Origin: Siderastrea radians
Lineage: Eukaryota > Cnidaria > Anthozoa > Scleractinia > Rhizangiidae
Assembly (NCBI GenBank): GCA_964017195.1
Contig: OZ024897.1
Span: 6,839,451 to 6,903,450, forward strand
Length of the DNA stretch: 64,000 nucleotides
Reading direction: 5' to 3'
In this document: one piece after another, positions 1-16,441 of the stretch
Position numbering within the stretch: position 1 is the stretch's first letter
Layout of the letters: each line of letters starts with the position of its first letter
Notes under the pieces: generated by a model
Databases searched by the model: none
What the model was told of the DNA's origin: nothing
What the model saw: the letters and a program-made list of their open reading frames with translations, nothing else
Made by a program: the position numbers and the translations under genes

Positions 1-444
1 AACTCTTTGCCCAACTACAACCCTACAACCATTTCACAGATACCAAGTTTTTCAGTTGGTCTGGCATGAGACTTTCTGCAAATTTATGGGAACACATACT
101 GACACAAAAAGAAAAACAGAGATCAAGTGGAAAAGCACAAGTCTCAGACCAAAAAAGTGTGACTTTGTTTCTGTCTAACATAAGTATTATTATTATCCTG
201 GGAAAATTTTGAGGGGACACCAATGATGACAAGAAGTCTACAGCTTTCATGTCTCTATGGCAACCACATTTTTATGCTCTTTACCATGACTTGTTAAAAT
301 GTATACAACTTAATCACGTTGTTTTTTTTTTTCTAAAATGCTATGGTGCCAAGGTCCCAGCAAAGTGTAATAAAGTACCAACTTACGAAAATAATAAGAA
401 ACCTTTTGCTGGATAGAAATAGCAACCAGGAATGTAAATTTTAC
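1..444. other. TMEM17 intron 2, no exon recognised
   Basis: AT-rich sequence downstream of the second TMEM17 exon. Short minus-strand open frames exist, but none resembles the later TMEM17 helices, so this is read as intron continuing past the left edge. Confidence 0.5.
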
Positions 445-801
445 CTTTGCCACAAGCATAACAATGCAAGTTATGTACCAAAATGGCGAGAAATAAACGT
501 TGAAGTATAAGGACATCTGCAGTGGTAGGTTGGAAACTATCTCGTTCCCTAAGAAAAAGCAAGTTTGATATTAAAACCCCTCAGTAGATACTATATTCAT
601 AGGCAGCTTATTAAATTAGTATTACTACAAGAAACCACGTCTCCCAAGTGAAATACACTAGTCATATCCATGCAGACGACAGACAAGTTTCCTCAAACCT
701 GTGTTAATCATATGGCGTCTTGGATTATTTCGTATCGAACGTGACGTGGGAAAAACAGTCTCTGTTACGGAAGTGAACGCAGCTCTCAGTGCGTCCGCCA
801 T
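445..801 (-). CDS. TMEM17: Transmembrane protein 17, first two exons (partial)
   Basis: TMEM17 is a small multi-pass membrane protein of the ciliary transition zone (MKS/B9 complex). Two coding exons are visible on the minus strand: 801-699, from ATG to a CAG|GTTTGA donor, and 548-445, from a TTTTCTTAG acceptor to an AAG|GTAAAA donor. They join in phase 1 and give 69 residues. Residues 36-69 contain NEIVSNLPLQMSLYFNVYF and the start of the first membrane helix, which matches the family's conserved N-terminal block of the type EM-VSSLALQMSLYFN. The remaining exons must lie left of the window; nothing convincing was found in 1-444. The start codon sits in an AAAATGGCGG context 95 bp from the divergent NDUFS8 start. 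The identity rests on this one conserved block, but the match is specific. Confidence 0.85.
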
Positions 802-896
802 TTTTGTTTTCCCTTCCCAGCATGCATAGGAACAGTGCTTTCCGATAACGTCTTGCGCTCTTGGGACGAGATTGCTCTTGCAGTGGACAAGACAAA
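802..896. promoter_or_regulatory. Bidirectional promoter TMEM17/NDUFS8
   Basis: Only 95 bp separate the two divergent start codons. No TATA box is seen. Both start codons lie in YY1-like motifs: AAAATGGCGGAC on minus (about 794-805) and CAAAATGGCGC on plus (about 892-902). YY1 sites overlapping start codons are known in TATA-less housekeeping promoters. Promoter function here is inferred from the geometry. Confidence 0.6.
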
Positions 897-5725
<4,829 letters not shown>

Positions 5726-5979
5726 AATGATGCTTTAACTGTAGATGATTTCCAACTGTGTGAATTAAAAATAAGTGTTGTTCTGTATTTTGTGAGGAAA
5801 GATACAAACAAGCCTTTTTATGAGATAGATGACCACGTTTTGTGTAACACAAACTAAGTGCCAGTTGTACTACATATAATTTTTTAAGGAAACTGAGGTC
5901 ATACTAGTATTCCTTAGGGCATAAGTGTTTTGTGTGAGTTGTTCATCAGTGCATGGGGACTCTATACTTGTGGCATTGA

Positions 5980-5989
5980 AATAAATAAA
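5980..5989 (+). terminator. NDUFS8 polyadenylation signal
   Basis: Overlapping AATAAA hexamers (5980-5985 and 5984-5989) lie about 255 bp after the stop, followed by a GT-rich stretch. They are the first AATAAA in the sense strand after the gene. Confidence 0.65.
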
Positions 5990-6843
5990 AGATCTTTTGT
6001 TGATATGAATGTTGTGTTTGTTTTTCTTCAGTTGATAATATGTTGATTTCAGTGTGTACCCTTACTGCATATTATTTAGTGCAGTTGCATTGAAAGTTTT
6101 AAATTTTGCAGCAGAAATATGACTTACTGCTTTGAATAGTACACCAGAAAGTTAAACAGAGTTGTTTGACATTCAGTGTTTTCTCTAAGCTGTACATATA
6201 TATTCTTGACTTAAAATCAATCATAGAAACTTAAAACACAAAGTGAAGTTCATAAACAAGTATATGGAATAGCTATTTCTTCAAATAAGCTGTTCGTGCA
6301 GATGTAATTGAAGAGCAGGCAAGTTGCATGAAACATTGCGTAGTGAAAAATACCTTGCGATGTCCAAAATCATTGCAATAAAAGTTGTAGCTGTGCAGAC
6401 ATCTCCTATTTCCTTTGCTTCACATGGACCAAAGAAAATAAGAGAGGTCTGCATACAAGCTATACAACTTGCTAAAGCAGTCGTGGAAAGTAAAATCAAG
6501 TTCTAAAATAAATGAAATCTTTTGCCAAACACCTCAGCAATGTATATTGCACTTGCGAGACCATCTTGGGAGAGGAGAACAAGTTGCCAGGAGCCCAGGA
6601 GAAAAGGGGGTAACCCTCTCGCTCATTCGACTCGACTTGGTGTGAAATGTCGTGACATCACTGAATGAGGCGTCATAAAATTTTGTGCCAAGTCATGTGA
6701 GCCAGGATTCACAAGGTGACAAGAAGTCAAAAGTGTGAAAACTAGGCAAAAAATACTTAACATTGCAGAACATTTTTTGCAGCAAAGTTCAAAGTAAATA
6801 AATGCAAAGAGGCAGGGGCCAACAAAAGGGGTGGGAACCAGGA

Positions 6844-7055
6844 TTAACCCTTTAAGCCCCAATATCCACATACATATTCTCCTCACTGTTCTCCAAATAT
6901 TTCTTTTGTTACTAGTTGGGAGAATTTGATGAAATATCAACACATTTCATGTCTGGTGATCATTTCCTTTATTCTCATGATCTGAATACTAGATCAACTA
7001 GTCATATTGTAAGGAGAAATTAGATGCTTGTCACTCTTGAGGCTGAAAGGGTTAA
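6844..7055. mobile_element. MITE, CCTTTAAGCCCC family
   Basis: Ends TTAACCCTTTAAGCCCC and GGCTGAAAGGGTTAA. The interior is in the opposite orientation to the copy at 3978. A truncated copy follows directly at about 7068-7222. Confidence 0.75.
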
Positions 7056-8219
7056 GCCACAAATATGGCAATCAGCATCAAATTTCTCCTCATGATATCA
7101 GTGTACAAATCGTGAGAATTTAGCCGAATGATCACTAAAGATGGATTGTCTTGATGTTTAAACAAGTTCTCCCAATTAGTAATCAGTAAAATCTATGGCA
7201 ACCAGTAAGGAGAATTTTTATAATGATGTTGGGGTATGGGGAGCAGAAAATTGTACCTCCCTTGCCCTTAACCCTAACTGGTAGGTCAGTAAAGTGACGT
7301 GAAACTTTATTTATCCATGCTGTTTCCTTTGAGTACTATAAAAGCTTGGGCTTATTTTATTTCAGGCCTCCTGAACAGGGGACTTGATAGAGAGTGAGTA
7401 TTATTTCAAATCTTCAAACATTTAATCTTAAAATAATTTTCACCCAAAACTTTAACACTGTTAACATACTTCTTATCAATAATGATTGGCCAACTTAATG
7501 TGTTTTTTCTAGCCTTTATAAAAATACACCAATAATTTATTTGGAAAGTAGTGGGTGGTTTAATAGAGATTAGGAGGGTCTACTTACAAAATCTGATGCC
7601 CCAAAGGGGGTTGGGGTTATTTAAAAAATTGTCTTTCAGAGGGGGTGCTTAGAGCTTTTATGGTATTTACATCTCAGTCCTTTGTGGTGAGCTTTTCAAG
7701 GAAAGTTGCACTAAATGATGATTTGTGCAACAATTAAGCCTTTCATGCATCTTCCTTGTCACATCCACCCCACAGGGTCTGGAAGGGGGGTCCTGAACCC
7801 GCATTCCCGCTCCTTTTTCACAAGAATCTCACATCCCGCACTTTTTTTCATTGCTATCCCGAATTTCGTTTTTTCTTTCCCAAAAATACATTAAAAAAGA
7901 CTAATTTCTGCAAAGGCTAATAAATTTAAGATGTAGATTGGCCCTTTTGATTGATATTTTGTGCTTGCCTCGTTGATTCGCTTTTGCCACTATAACGTTT
8001 ATTTGGGTCGTGACAATTTCCCGAATTCCCGACAGACAGGCAACAAAATCCCACATCCCGTGCCCAAATTTTGGCAAATCCCGAATCCTGTCAAGATATT
8101 TTTCATTTTCCCGAATCCCGCCCCGTATTTTGGACAAATGCCGTCGAATCACGAGAATACCCTTCCAGACCCTGACCCTAATCTATGCCTCCTTGCCAAA
8201 CCTCCCTTGCAGTCATTTT

Positions 8220-8436
8220 TAACCCTTTCAACCCCAATACCAGAGTGCAAATTCTCATTACTGGTCTCATTACTGGTACATTTTGTGGAGTACTTGTTGG
8301 GAGAACTTGTTTATACATCAGGACAGTTCATCTTTGGTGACCATTTCCGTAACTCTCATGACCTGTATGTGTTACAATGTACTGATATGATGAGGAGAAA
8401 TTTGATGCTGATCCCCATTGGGGGTGAAAGGGTTAA
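8220..8436. mobile_element. MITE, CCTTTAAGCCCC family
   Basis: Ends TAACCCTTTCAACCCC and GGGGTGAAAGGGTTAA. The interior includes CTCATGACCTGTATG and GAGGAGAAATTTGATGCTGAT, the reverse of the copies at 3978 and 21573. Confidence 0.75.
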
Positions 8437-8526
8437 AGAAGTATCCTAAAAATGACTGCAGTATAGGCAACTCCACACCCAGTGAATAAATAAATGAGTA
8501 AACTCGATCACTTTTAAATCCAGCAT

Positions 8527-8532
8527 TTTATT
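8527..8532 (-). terminator. SLX1 polyadenylation signal
   Basis: AATAAA on the minus strand (TTTATT on plus), about 360 bp beyond the SLX1 stop. Assigned by position. Confidence 0.5.
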
Positions 8533-8890
8533 TGAAATATTTACAAAGAACACTAAAATGCATAATTTCAGGTAGTCATTGATAAAACATGTTTTGATGT
8601 GATAAAAAAGTTATAAATATTTCAAGGGTGAGATGAGCTTAAAAAATTGTAAAACATTTAATATTTTGCCTACTTATATGCACTGAAAGATATGTTGTGT
8701 ATTTACAATGAAGTGGCAGAACAAGTAGCTTTAAAGATCTCCAAAGATCTTTTTCGAGGAAGATTCCTCAACCTTCTCAAGGGTCTAATGACGATTTTTT
8801 AATCTTCCAACGATGCTTGCAGTAGCCTAGTATGTTGACCGTGTTGGTAATCCGTTCTCAATTCCAGCATGAAGTCATTTGATTACACCC

Positions 8891-11800
8891 TTATTGCTGA
8901 AGTGCTTCTGCCCAGTGTGGACTATCTGAATTTTGATCTGAAGTCTCTCCTGTCTGATTACGGTATTTCAACAAATCTCGCCATAAAAAGGTATGATAAC
9001 ACATTGGACAGTCCCCCTCTACTGGGACTAGGAACATGCTTTCGTCACTCTCCATAAGGAATCTCTTAGCCAGGCAAATCAAATGAGCCTTCATTGGACA
9101 GCGTGGTAAAAGACAAGAAAGGCAGTCATCAGCATCCTGTAAAGAAAAGGAAACTGCCTTGAAAATTGGGAAATATTCAAGTAGCATGTCTCTGATAGCA
9201 TTTTAAAAGGTTTTGGAATATATCCTTCCATTAAACTGGACTGAAAATCAAGGTCTGGACAAAATGCAGTTCTCGGTCATCTTTAAATCATGCAAATCTA
9301 GGGGGGACTAGGAGAAACATGTGAAAGGGCAGGATGCTCGTCAGGAGACCAATCTGGGTGTGGTTCAAGCTTTGATTTGACCCTAAAAGATGCCATTCTT
9401 TTGAAATTTTAAAGATCTAATGCATATGTCAAGACCACTGACATAGCATGGCAGCATTTTTAATTGTTCTCGTGCAACCCTAAACAATATCTTTATGCAT
9501 TTAAGAATAAAAACAAGCGAAAAAACACAACGTTTCGATGTCGCTATGTCATCATTTTCAAGTGAGATCAAACACAATTCAAATGAAAATAAAAAATAAA
9601 ATTCAAGTGAGTGTATATATATACATATAATATAAATGAAGAAGAGAAACCTATCTCGTTAATAACAAATCCTCGTACGAAGAAAGAAGAAAGAATTGCC
9701 CTGAGCAGGATTTGAACCCACGTCCCCCTGACACCGGTAGGGTGTGATGGCCACTACACTATCAGGACAACCACCCTGGCAACGCAGTTATTTTAGATAG
9801 TGGGTTAAGGCCGTACGTGAGAATCCCGGATTCTTTCTTCGGGTGAGATGGGAAAGCCTATAAACCCCTTCATAGCCTTAAACCTAAGGATCGACATTAA
9901 CGATTTACAGGTAGGGTCAAACTGATGATACAGGCTTATTTACAAACAGTAATGAATGAAGAAGAGAAACCCATCTCATTAACAACAAATACTCGTATGA
10001 AGAAAGAAGAAAGAATTGCCCTGAGCGGGATTTGAACCCACGCCCCCTGATACCGGAAGGGTGTGATGGCCACCACACTATCAGGACAACCATGCTGGCA
10101 ACGCAGTTATTTTAGATAGTGAGTTAAGGCCGTACGTGAGAATCCCGGGTTCTTTCTTCTGGTGAGATGGGAAAGCCTATAACCCCTTCATAGCCTTAAA
10201 CCTAAGGATTGACACTAATGATTCACAGGTAAATACCAACTTAGGCATCAGCTAATCAGGAGGATCAAATTGATGATACAGGCTTATTTACAAACAGTAA
10301 TGAATGAAGAAGAGAAACCCATCTCGTTAATAACAAATACTCGTATGAAGAAAAAAGAAAGAATTGCCCTGAGTGGGATTTGAACCCACGTCTCCCTGAC
10401 ACCGGAAGGGTGTGATGGCCACTACACTATCAGGACAACCACGCTGGCAACGCAGTTATTTTTTTTTTTAGATAGTGAGTAGGCCGTACGTGAGAATCCC
10501 GGGTTCTTTCTTCTGGTGAGATGGGAAAGCCTATAACCCCTTCATAGCCTTAAACCTAAGGATTGACATTAACGATTCACAGGTAAATACCAACTTAGGC
10601 ATCAGCTAATCAGGAGGATCAAATTAATGATAGAGGATCAAATTAGCCTTTTTTTGCCAGTGTGGTTGTCCTGATAGTGTAGTGGTCATCACACCCTTCC
10701 GGTGTCAGGGGGACGTGGGTTCAAATCCCGCTCAGGGCAATTCTTTCTTCTTTCTTCATACGAGTATTTATATATATAATATAAATTATATTTATTTAAT
10801 TCATTTTAATTTTATTTTCTCACTTGATGTCATGGCGACATCGAAACATTGTGTTTTTCACTTATTTTTATGAATTTCTTATTATAAGTGCTTCATAAAA
10901 TTTAATCTGATTCGAATACCTTTATGGCTGAAAATAATGGCATTTCGTCCTGAGCACTAAGAGATAGCAAAATCCGTAATCTATATCCCTAAAAGACCTG
11001 ATGAGCATCTCAGCCCCTTTAACACGGGAGTGATGGCCACAAAAACTCTCCAGATTTAAGAACTCCACAGATTGGCAGCCCTGCAACACCCACCTTTATC
11101 CTTTTAGAGCATTCCACACATTTGTAATTAGTATCTTTTGCCTCCTCGCATTCCCCTTTATTTCCCTTTTTAATTTTTCTTGTATTAAGAAGTCCATAAG
11201 CTATGGGCATATGATTTGGAGGTTGCTGGTCAACATCAAACTCCATTTTGTATTCCTGTTTCAGCCATCTTATTGTCAGAGGGAGTCTGTTCCATGGCCC
11301 AACATTAAGCATTGCAGAGAGAACTCTGAACTGGAACTCAACACTCTTTTCTTTGGTCCTTTTATTCACAACATGACGGAGACGTCTAGACTTCCCAGGG
11401 TTCTGCCACGCCCACTCAAACTATATTAACAAAAAAATATATGCATTTATTGACTACAGCTGTAAGTGAGAGGGCCAGCCCAGGGTCATGGCACACAGAG
11501 CAAGCTAGTACAGCGAGGTCGGGTGCCATGACCAAGAGCGCTTTAATAATTTATCATAACAATCTTATGACAACCTTAAAGCTGCTTCTAGGTGATTTAG
11601 ATGGTGTAATTAAAACAACTATAGCTATGGATTTTTAACTGTTTTTAACATGGATTTTTAACTGTTTTTAGCACTGTTTGCTATTTTTGTCCATTTATGT
11701 TTCGTGTAAGAATAAATAATTTAAAATCAGGTCGTGTGGGGCCATATGTGTATTCAGCAGGGCCAATGCTTTTTATGCTTTTGTGGCCCTCATATGATTG

Positions 11801-14800
11801 TTGTCAATACGTTTTTCAGAGGAAAGCATTTGTGGAGCCTCGTAAGATTATAGTAATCATGTTAATTTTCATGATAATGAATCAAAATTACATATGTATC
11901 TTATATGTATCACAACAGATTCCAACCTTCTAAATTTGATTGGGGGTCTCCCAATTTGATGTCTTGCCTGTGAGACTTATAAAAATCTACCTTCCAGTAC
12001 TATTTTTTGCATCAGTGCTAAGCACAGTTCCCTTTTGACTGGAAGAAAATATATTCCTTGCCTTTTACAGTCACGAGTGAAACTAAAATTAGGGAATTCC
12101 AATATAAAGTATTGAATAATATTAGTATTTACAAACGAAAAGATGTTTAGGTTAAAAATGACGGACTCGCCTTTATGTACCTTTTGTAAACGAGAGGTTG
12201 AATCCTTCGAACATTAAATTTTATTTTTCTTCTGCGATGTGACAAAGACTTTCTGGGAAGCTCTCTGCTCTTGGCTTGGTGAATGTAGGGTTAAGTTTCA
12301 ACCCTTTACAATAATGGATATTTTCTTTGGAGTTTTCAATAGGGAAGATGATTTTATTCTTTTGAATCACCTGATACTGACAGCAAAATTTTATATTTAC
12401 AAGTGTAAGTTGAATACTGTGAATCCCTCCTTACGAGTTTATAAGGCCAAGATTAGAGATGTATACCAAGTGGAGAAAATGATAGCAACAAAGCAGAATA
12501 AACTAACAAGACATTTCCAGAAATGGGAGAAGCTTCTGTCACATGTTAGCTTATAGACTATGTTACCCCTCTGTCTCTTATAAGTTCCCTTTTTCGTTTT
12601 TCAGTTTTCGTGGATGAGTGTAATTTCGAGTCGGTATCTACTGTAGTGACACTATGGTACTGTCTTTTTGTAGTTGCAGTTATCCTGAGTTGCAATTATG
12701 TAAGTGTAGTTGTTTGTAATATTGTAACTGTGCGGTAGGGTTGAGTAATTTGTAACTGTTGTAACTGTTCTGTTTTAGTGTGGAAGAACAATAAAAATGA
12801 TTGAATTACAAAAAAATCAGTGCTAAGCAACTCTTTCTCTGACAACTATAGTAAACTCTCCTGTAGGGCAACTAACCTGTAGGGCAATTATATCACTGGG
12901 AAATCCATGCACAATAAGTATCATCTCCCTGCAGTCATAATTTGTGAGAAAAGGTCAAATTTTGTACACTGGCAAACATTTTAGAGATCTCATCCTGGAC
13001 AACTCATCTAGGCTCAATTACCAGCCACTGTTCGGGAAATGAGCCCGCACTCCTCCCCCCGGACTCGAGAGAGCGGCAGAAATCGAGCCTACAACTCATC
13101 CTGCTCATCCTGTACCTCTTATGCTCCTAACCATCTCTCCATACCAGTAGGGGGGCAGGGGGAGGGAGCCTGGGTGAAAAGGGGTGGGAGATGTATGGGA
13201 AGGGGGGGATGGAGAGCAGGAAGGGGAATTCCCAAGGTGGGAAGCAGGAAAATTAGAGGAAAATTATGCAACAGTGTGTAATATTTTGCAATCAAAAAAG
13301 CGCAAAGGGCCAGGAGCCTGCAAAAATGGGGTGGAAACCACGATTAAAGGGTACAGGAAGTGAGAAGCTTTTAAAAACCCTCCTGTCACCCCCCCCCCCA
13401 CCTCTACCAACCTCCTCTACACAACAGCAAAGTGTTCTTGTCCCATTCTTAATTCTTTCACTGAGTATTCACAATCAGTATTGACCTCTCTATGTTACCA
13501 TTCAAATGAAAGCTACTGAGCAAAACTTTCCCGTGGCACTCTTTGTATGATATACACCCCTTTAAAAAACATTGTCGGGTGATGCGGCACAATGGAACTC
13601 TGGGAAGATGGCAGGGGCAAAATTGTTACTGGGTTTCGCTTCTTGATATTCAAAATATTTTCATTCCAAGATAATTTTAAAAATGCTGTGTTACTATCAT
13701 GTGCACATGTCTAAGAATAGAAGCAAGATTTAACACTTCCCAAAGCACCATTGGGGTACATCGTCAATAATTTATGCTTTTTAGAGCGCTTTTCAAATGA
13801 GTGTCGTAAAACCAAAACCAAAGTAATTACCCAAGCCAATCACGACAAAAACAAATTACCCAATGAACCAATCAGAACTCGAAGCAAATACATGTAACCG
13901 GCGTCAAGCACGGGAAAACGCGTGCGAGCGCGAGCAAGTCGCGACTGATTGGTTTGAGTTTTACTCCTGATTGGTCGAGAAAGTGGCGCGAAAGGTTTTA
14001 ACCAATCACAGAGCGAAGTAAAGCAAAACCAAAGCAAAACACGAATTACTTTCGACACTCAATTGAAAACCGCTCTACCCGACAACATTTTTTCAATTAC
14101 TGAACAAGGTGGATGTGGATGAAATCCCAAAGTATAAACATCTGTTTATAACACACTGCACATTTGGTGTTTCTTACTTTTGAGTCCATGGATGAAATCC
14201 TAAAGTGTACCTGTTCAATTGAATGATATTGAGTACAACTTTCCTGTGGTACTGTTTATTATGCCACATACCGTACAACAGAAAGGTGGTTCAGACTTTT
14301 GTTGATGTAAATGAAAACTTCACGTGCGACCACTCAAATGACAGCTGTTGAGCAATAGGTCCCTGTTGTACCATATGCTTTACTTCTTCTAAGAGGGTCC
14401 TGTAAGGGGGGTATACATGTAGATCTCATATCCCAGCCCAATTTTTTCCCAGATCGCATTTCCCAATTCTAATATTGTCAAAATGCCATTCAAAGTAACA
14501 GTTTTCCATTGACAAATTCTCAGTCCCAGTGCCTCAATTGCCATTTCCCAGTCCAAAGAAATAAGCGAACCCAAATTCCCACTTAAGCATAAATCCTCTC
14601 CACCGGTCCCTTCAAGACCATCTTCCAAACTTTTGATCCCGGGGGGGGGGGGTACTTAGGTCAATTTTTGCTTGGGTATGTGCCGCTGGCCTCTCCGAAT
14701 CCTTACCCCATTATAGTCTATTCTGTAGCCAATTATAGGCCCCATGTTAGTCACTTTTGGGCAAATATACCCCAAATCCCTATTTGCCAGAATTTACTTA

Positions 14801-15235
14801 CCCCTGAAATCCCGCAAATGCGCGACCCCATTCTAGTAACTCTATTAGCTCCTAATGAAAATGCAACCCCATTATAGTCAATCCAGTCGTAAAAATGCGA
14901 CCCCAGGAAGTACACCCCCCGGGCTTTTGATCTTTGCAAATGAAACTCTAAAGAGTAAACAGTCAAATCACGAAGTGAAAGCTAATCAGTAGTACGTTTA
15001 TATGGTGTTGACTTTTTTTCAATTAGCTCTTAATTGTTTACAAACCGTACCACGGTCCTCTTCCACTCGTTCTGAAAGCACCTCCCTTCTGTACTCCTTC
15101 ATTATGTTGTTTGATGCGACGATTAGGGTCAACAGTAAATCCGATATAAGTGCGTCCCTTATAACGAGGATTCAAGCAGTAAAGAAGATAAACTCCGAAG
15201 AAATCATCGCCTGTATTATTCACACATTCGTCCAT
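8891..15235 (-). CDS. SLX1: Structure-specific endonuclease subunit SLX1 (GIY-YIG)
   Basis: Catalytic subunit of the SLX1-SLX4 nuclease that resolves Holliday junctions and cuts branched DNA in the nucleus. Four minus-strand exons: 15235-15051, 12928-12877, 11420-11094 and 9136-8891. All introns are GT-AG, the phases agree, and the sum is 810 nt (269 aa; human about 275). Residues 14-90 are the GIY-YIG domain: G14-V15-Y16, T29-Y30-I31-G32, R39/R40 and H44, HGFPSD from exon 2, and the metal-binding Glu at 81 in FEWAWQ. The central block reads [20 protein letters not shown]-terminal RING/PHD-like zinc domain starts C180-x2-C183 and continues C193, C196, C201, H206, C209 and CPMC. Intron 3 carries the foldback element with tRNA-like modules; intron 2 carries a LINE fragment. 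Complete, with no lesion. Confidence 0.96.
9697..9769 (-). tRNA. tRNA-like module 1 (probable SINE or pseudo-tRNA)
   Basis: Read on minus, it has a paired 7-bp acceptor stem, an A box TAGTGTAGTGG, and a T arm around GGGTTCAAATCC (B box). The anticodon loop reads CCGGTGT, giving anticodon GGU, but U33 is C and the lowest stem pair is broken. The D arm resembles tRNA-Val. Probably a tRNA-derived repeat rather than a working tRNA. Confidence 0.45.
10017..10088 (-). tRNA. tRNA-like module 2
   Basis: About 95% identical to module 1, with a T arm around GGGTTCAAATCCC and one base missing next to the variable loop. Same internal promoter boxes and the same altered position 33. Confidence 0.42.
10365..10437 (-). 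tRNA. tRNA-like module 3
   Basis: Same layout as modules 1 and 2. The T stem has a substitution that weakens one pair (GAGTGGG side). It lies in the third tandem unit. Confidence 0.42.
10667..10739 (+). tRNA. tRNA-like module 4, inverted
   Basis: Reads on plus. GTCCTGA pairs with TCAGGGC, with discriminator A. A box TAGTGTAGTGG, B box GGTTCAAATCC, T stem GTGGG/CCCGC fully paired. It is the inverted partner of modules 1-3 and marks the right inner arm of the foldback element. Confidence 0.48.
12055..12816 (+). pseudogene. LINE 3' end, reverse-transcriptase zinc-binding tail
   Basis: Open plus-strand frame (12239-12556) with two stops just upstream. It translates to a C-terminal LINE pattern: [16 protein letters not shown], then [33 protein letters not shown] and a final QKWEKLLS. 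This C-x2-C-x8-H-x5-C region is typical of the zinc-binding tail of non-LTR reverse transcriptases. It ends with a short 3' region containing AATAAAAATGATTG. It is inserted antisense in SLX1 intron 2. Confidence 0.75.
13782..14077. mobile_element. MITE, AGAGCGCTTTTC family (copy 1)
   Basis: About 296 bp with ends TAGAGCGCTTTTCAAATGAG and the inverted CAATTGAAAACCGCTCTA. The interior includes CCAATCAGAACTCGAAGC and GCGTGCGAGC. A near-identical copy lies at 41845-42130. Confidence 0.85.
14638..14934. repeat. G/C-capped inverted repeat with GACCCCATTATAG words
   Basis: Starts with a long G run plus GGTACTT and ends with AAGTACACCCCCCGGG. The interior repeats ACCCCATTATAGTC-like words about every 60 bp. 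Located in SLX1 intron 1; no coding potential. Confidence 0.6.
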
Positions 15236-16190
15236 TTAGTTCGTTCGTGAAGCTTTTTGAATTCCTTGTCCGTGAGAAAACTGGGAAGGAACTTGGCCCA
15301 GTCTCCCACGATTTTTTCCTAAAGCGGAAATGATGGATATGTGAAATGTGGAACGTGAGCGAACCCTAACTTAAGGAAAATCTGAAAAGGTGAAAATAAG
15401 AGAAAAAGGGAAGTTAACTTCTAACCGTGGTGCTTGGTCAGTAGTGAAGTGAAACATCTAAATTAGATTTTAATAAGACTATCAGCTGACTGAGTCGAGA
15501 TATTGTAAATTTGCCATCATAAAGAAATTCAAAAGATGAAGTTTCCAGCATTAGCTTAATTAATTTCTTTATGGTGGCCAATTTACTTCATGACCTCAGC
15601 TGATACAGTGTAAATGTAAACTTGTCTTAAGGATGGAAGTTTTCACTAAAAGTTGTGATCAACTAATCTTTGTCAAGCTGAGTCATTCACCTTTACTAAG
15701 AAAGTTAACTTTGTCAATGAAATTATGAAAATAACTTGTGTTTGGCATCAAGACAACATTATGAGAGGAAAAAACCTCTCTATCTGAACATGTGCCAACG
15801 ATACTGCAAATAGCATACAGTTGAACTTTGCCACAACGGCCACCTTGGGGACAGTGGCCATTGAAGGAAGGTGGCTGTTATTAAGAGGTTAAAACAAGAG
15901 TGAATGTATCCCTAAGTAGAAACAAAAGTAGCTGTTGTGGAGAGGTGGCGGTTAGCAGAGGTTCAACTGTATTTGCACTGGACACTGATGTTCCACTCAT
16001 GCTCAGCTATGGGAATTTCCATTTTTCTTTTTTGATAGTTTTTGCCTTCATTGACTAAAACCACAGAGATCAGCTGAAACAACAGACATCTAAACAAACA
16101 TTTCCCTGCCCTTTCTTGTTACAGTGTACACTATGGGCAGAAACCACAGAACAGCTAACAAAAAATAGCACAAATACAAACAATTAGCCT
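15236..16190. other. Intergenic between SLX1 and UQCR10
   Basis: No gene seen. It lies upstream of SLX1, so the SLX1 promoter should be just right of 15235; no clear motif was found. A palindromic MITE of about 154 bp occupies 15817-15970, and a fragment of the repeat seen at 2885 lies near 15560-15610. Confidence 0.5.
15817..15970. mobile_element. Small TIR element
   Basis: Ends ACAGTTGAACTTTGCCACAA and the inverted GCAGAGGTTCAACTGT. The interior pairs CGGCCACCTTGG-like words. Confidence 0.65.
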
Positions 16191-16196
16191 TTTATT
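16191..16196 (-). terminator. UQCR10 polyadenylation signal
   Basis: AATAAA on minus, 246 bp past the UQCR10 stop. Assigned by position. Confidence 0.55.
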
Positions 16197-16441
16197 ACTC
16201 CATCTTCTTCCAAGGAAACTGAAAATCTTGGGAAAACAATTCCAACATTAATCACTTTTACAGCTCCAAGTTTATGTACAGTTCAAACCAACTGTCACAA
16301 GACAGTAAATAGAGTATTCCAGCTGCTGAGGTTTACAGGAGAAAGGCAGATGGGTCCCCATGTACTTGTAAAACTCCAGACCTTGTTCATTTAAATTTTA
16401 CATGAAAAGTTATTGTTCATCTAAAGCAGAAATCTCTTCCA

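Larger units (their letters stand above)
5990..8526. other. Intergenic, NDUFS8 to SLX1
   Basis: Convergent intergenic space with no supported gene. It holds copies of the CCTTTAAGCCCC MITE at 6844-7055 and 8220-8436 and a partial one at about 7068-7222. At about 7790-8165 there is a C-rich repeat built on CCCGAATCCCG-like words. The open frames seen here coincide with these repeats. Confidence 0.6.
9480..10880. mobile_element. Foldback element carrying four tRNA-like modules
   Basis: About 1.4 kb in SLX1 intron 3. The outer arms (about 9495-9610 and 10795-10875) are inverted copies sharing GTTTCGATGTCGC and TTTCAAGTGAG-like words. An inner inverted pair carries TACGAAGAAAGAAGAAAG. Between them lie three tandem units of about 310-350 bp. 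Each has a tRNA-like module on minus followed by a spacer containing AGGCCGTACGTGAGAATCCC. A fourth tRNA-like module on plus closes the right end. Confidence 0.8.

Noticed and set aside
7961..8449. 162-codon plus-strand open frame
   Set aside because: It crosses the CCCGAATCCCG-type repeat and a MITE. Its composition follows the repeat, and an equivalent frame exists on the other strand.
11490..11535. Possible SLX1 exon or short gene around CATGGCACCCGACC
   Set aside because: It is an imperfect palindrome (GTCATGGCAC facing GTGCCATGAC), and the SLX1 exon chain is complete without it.
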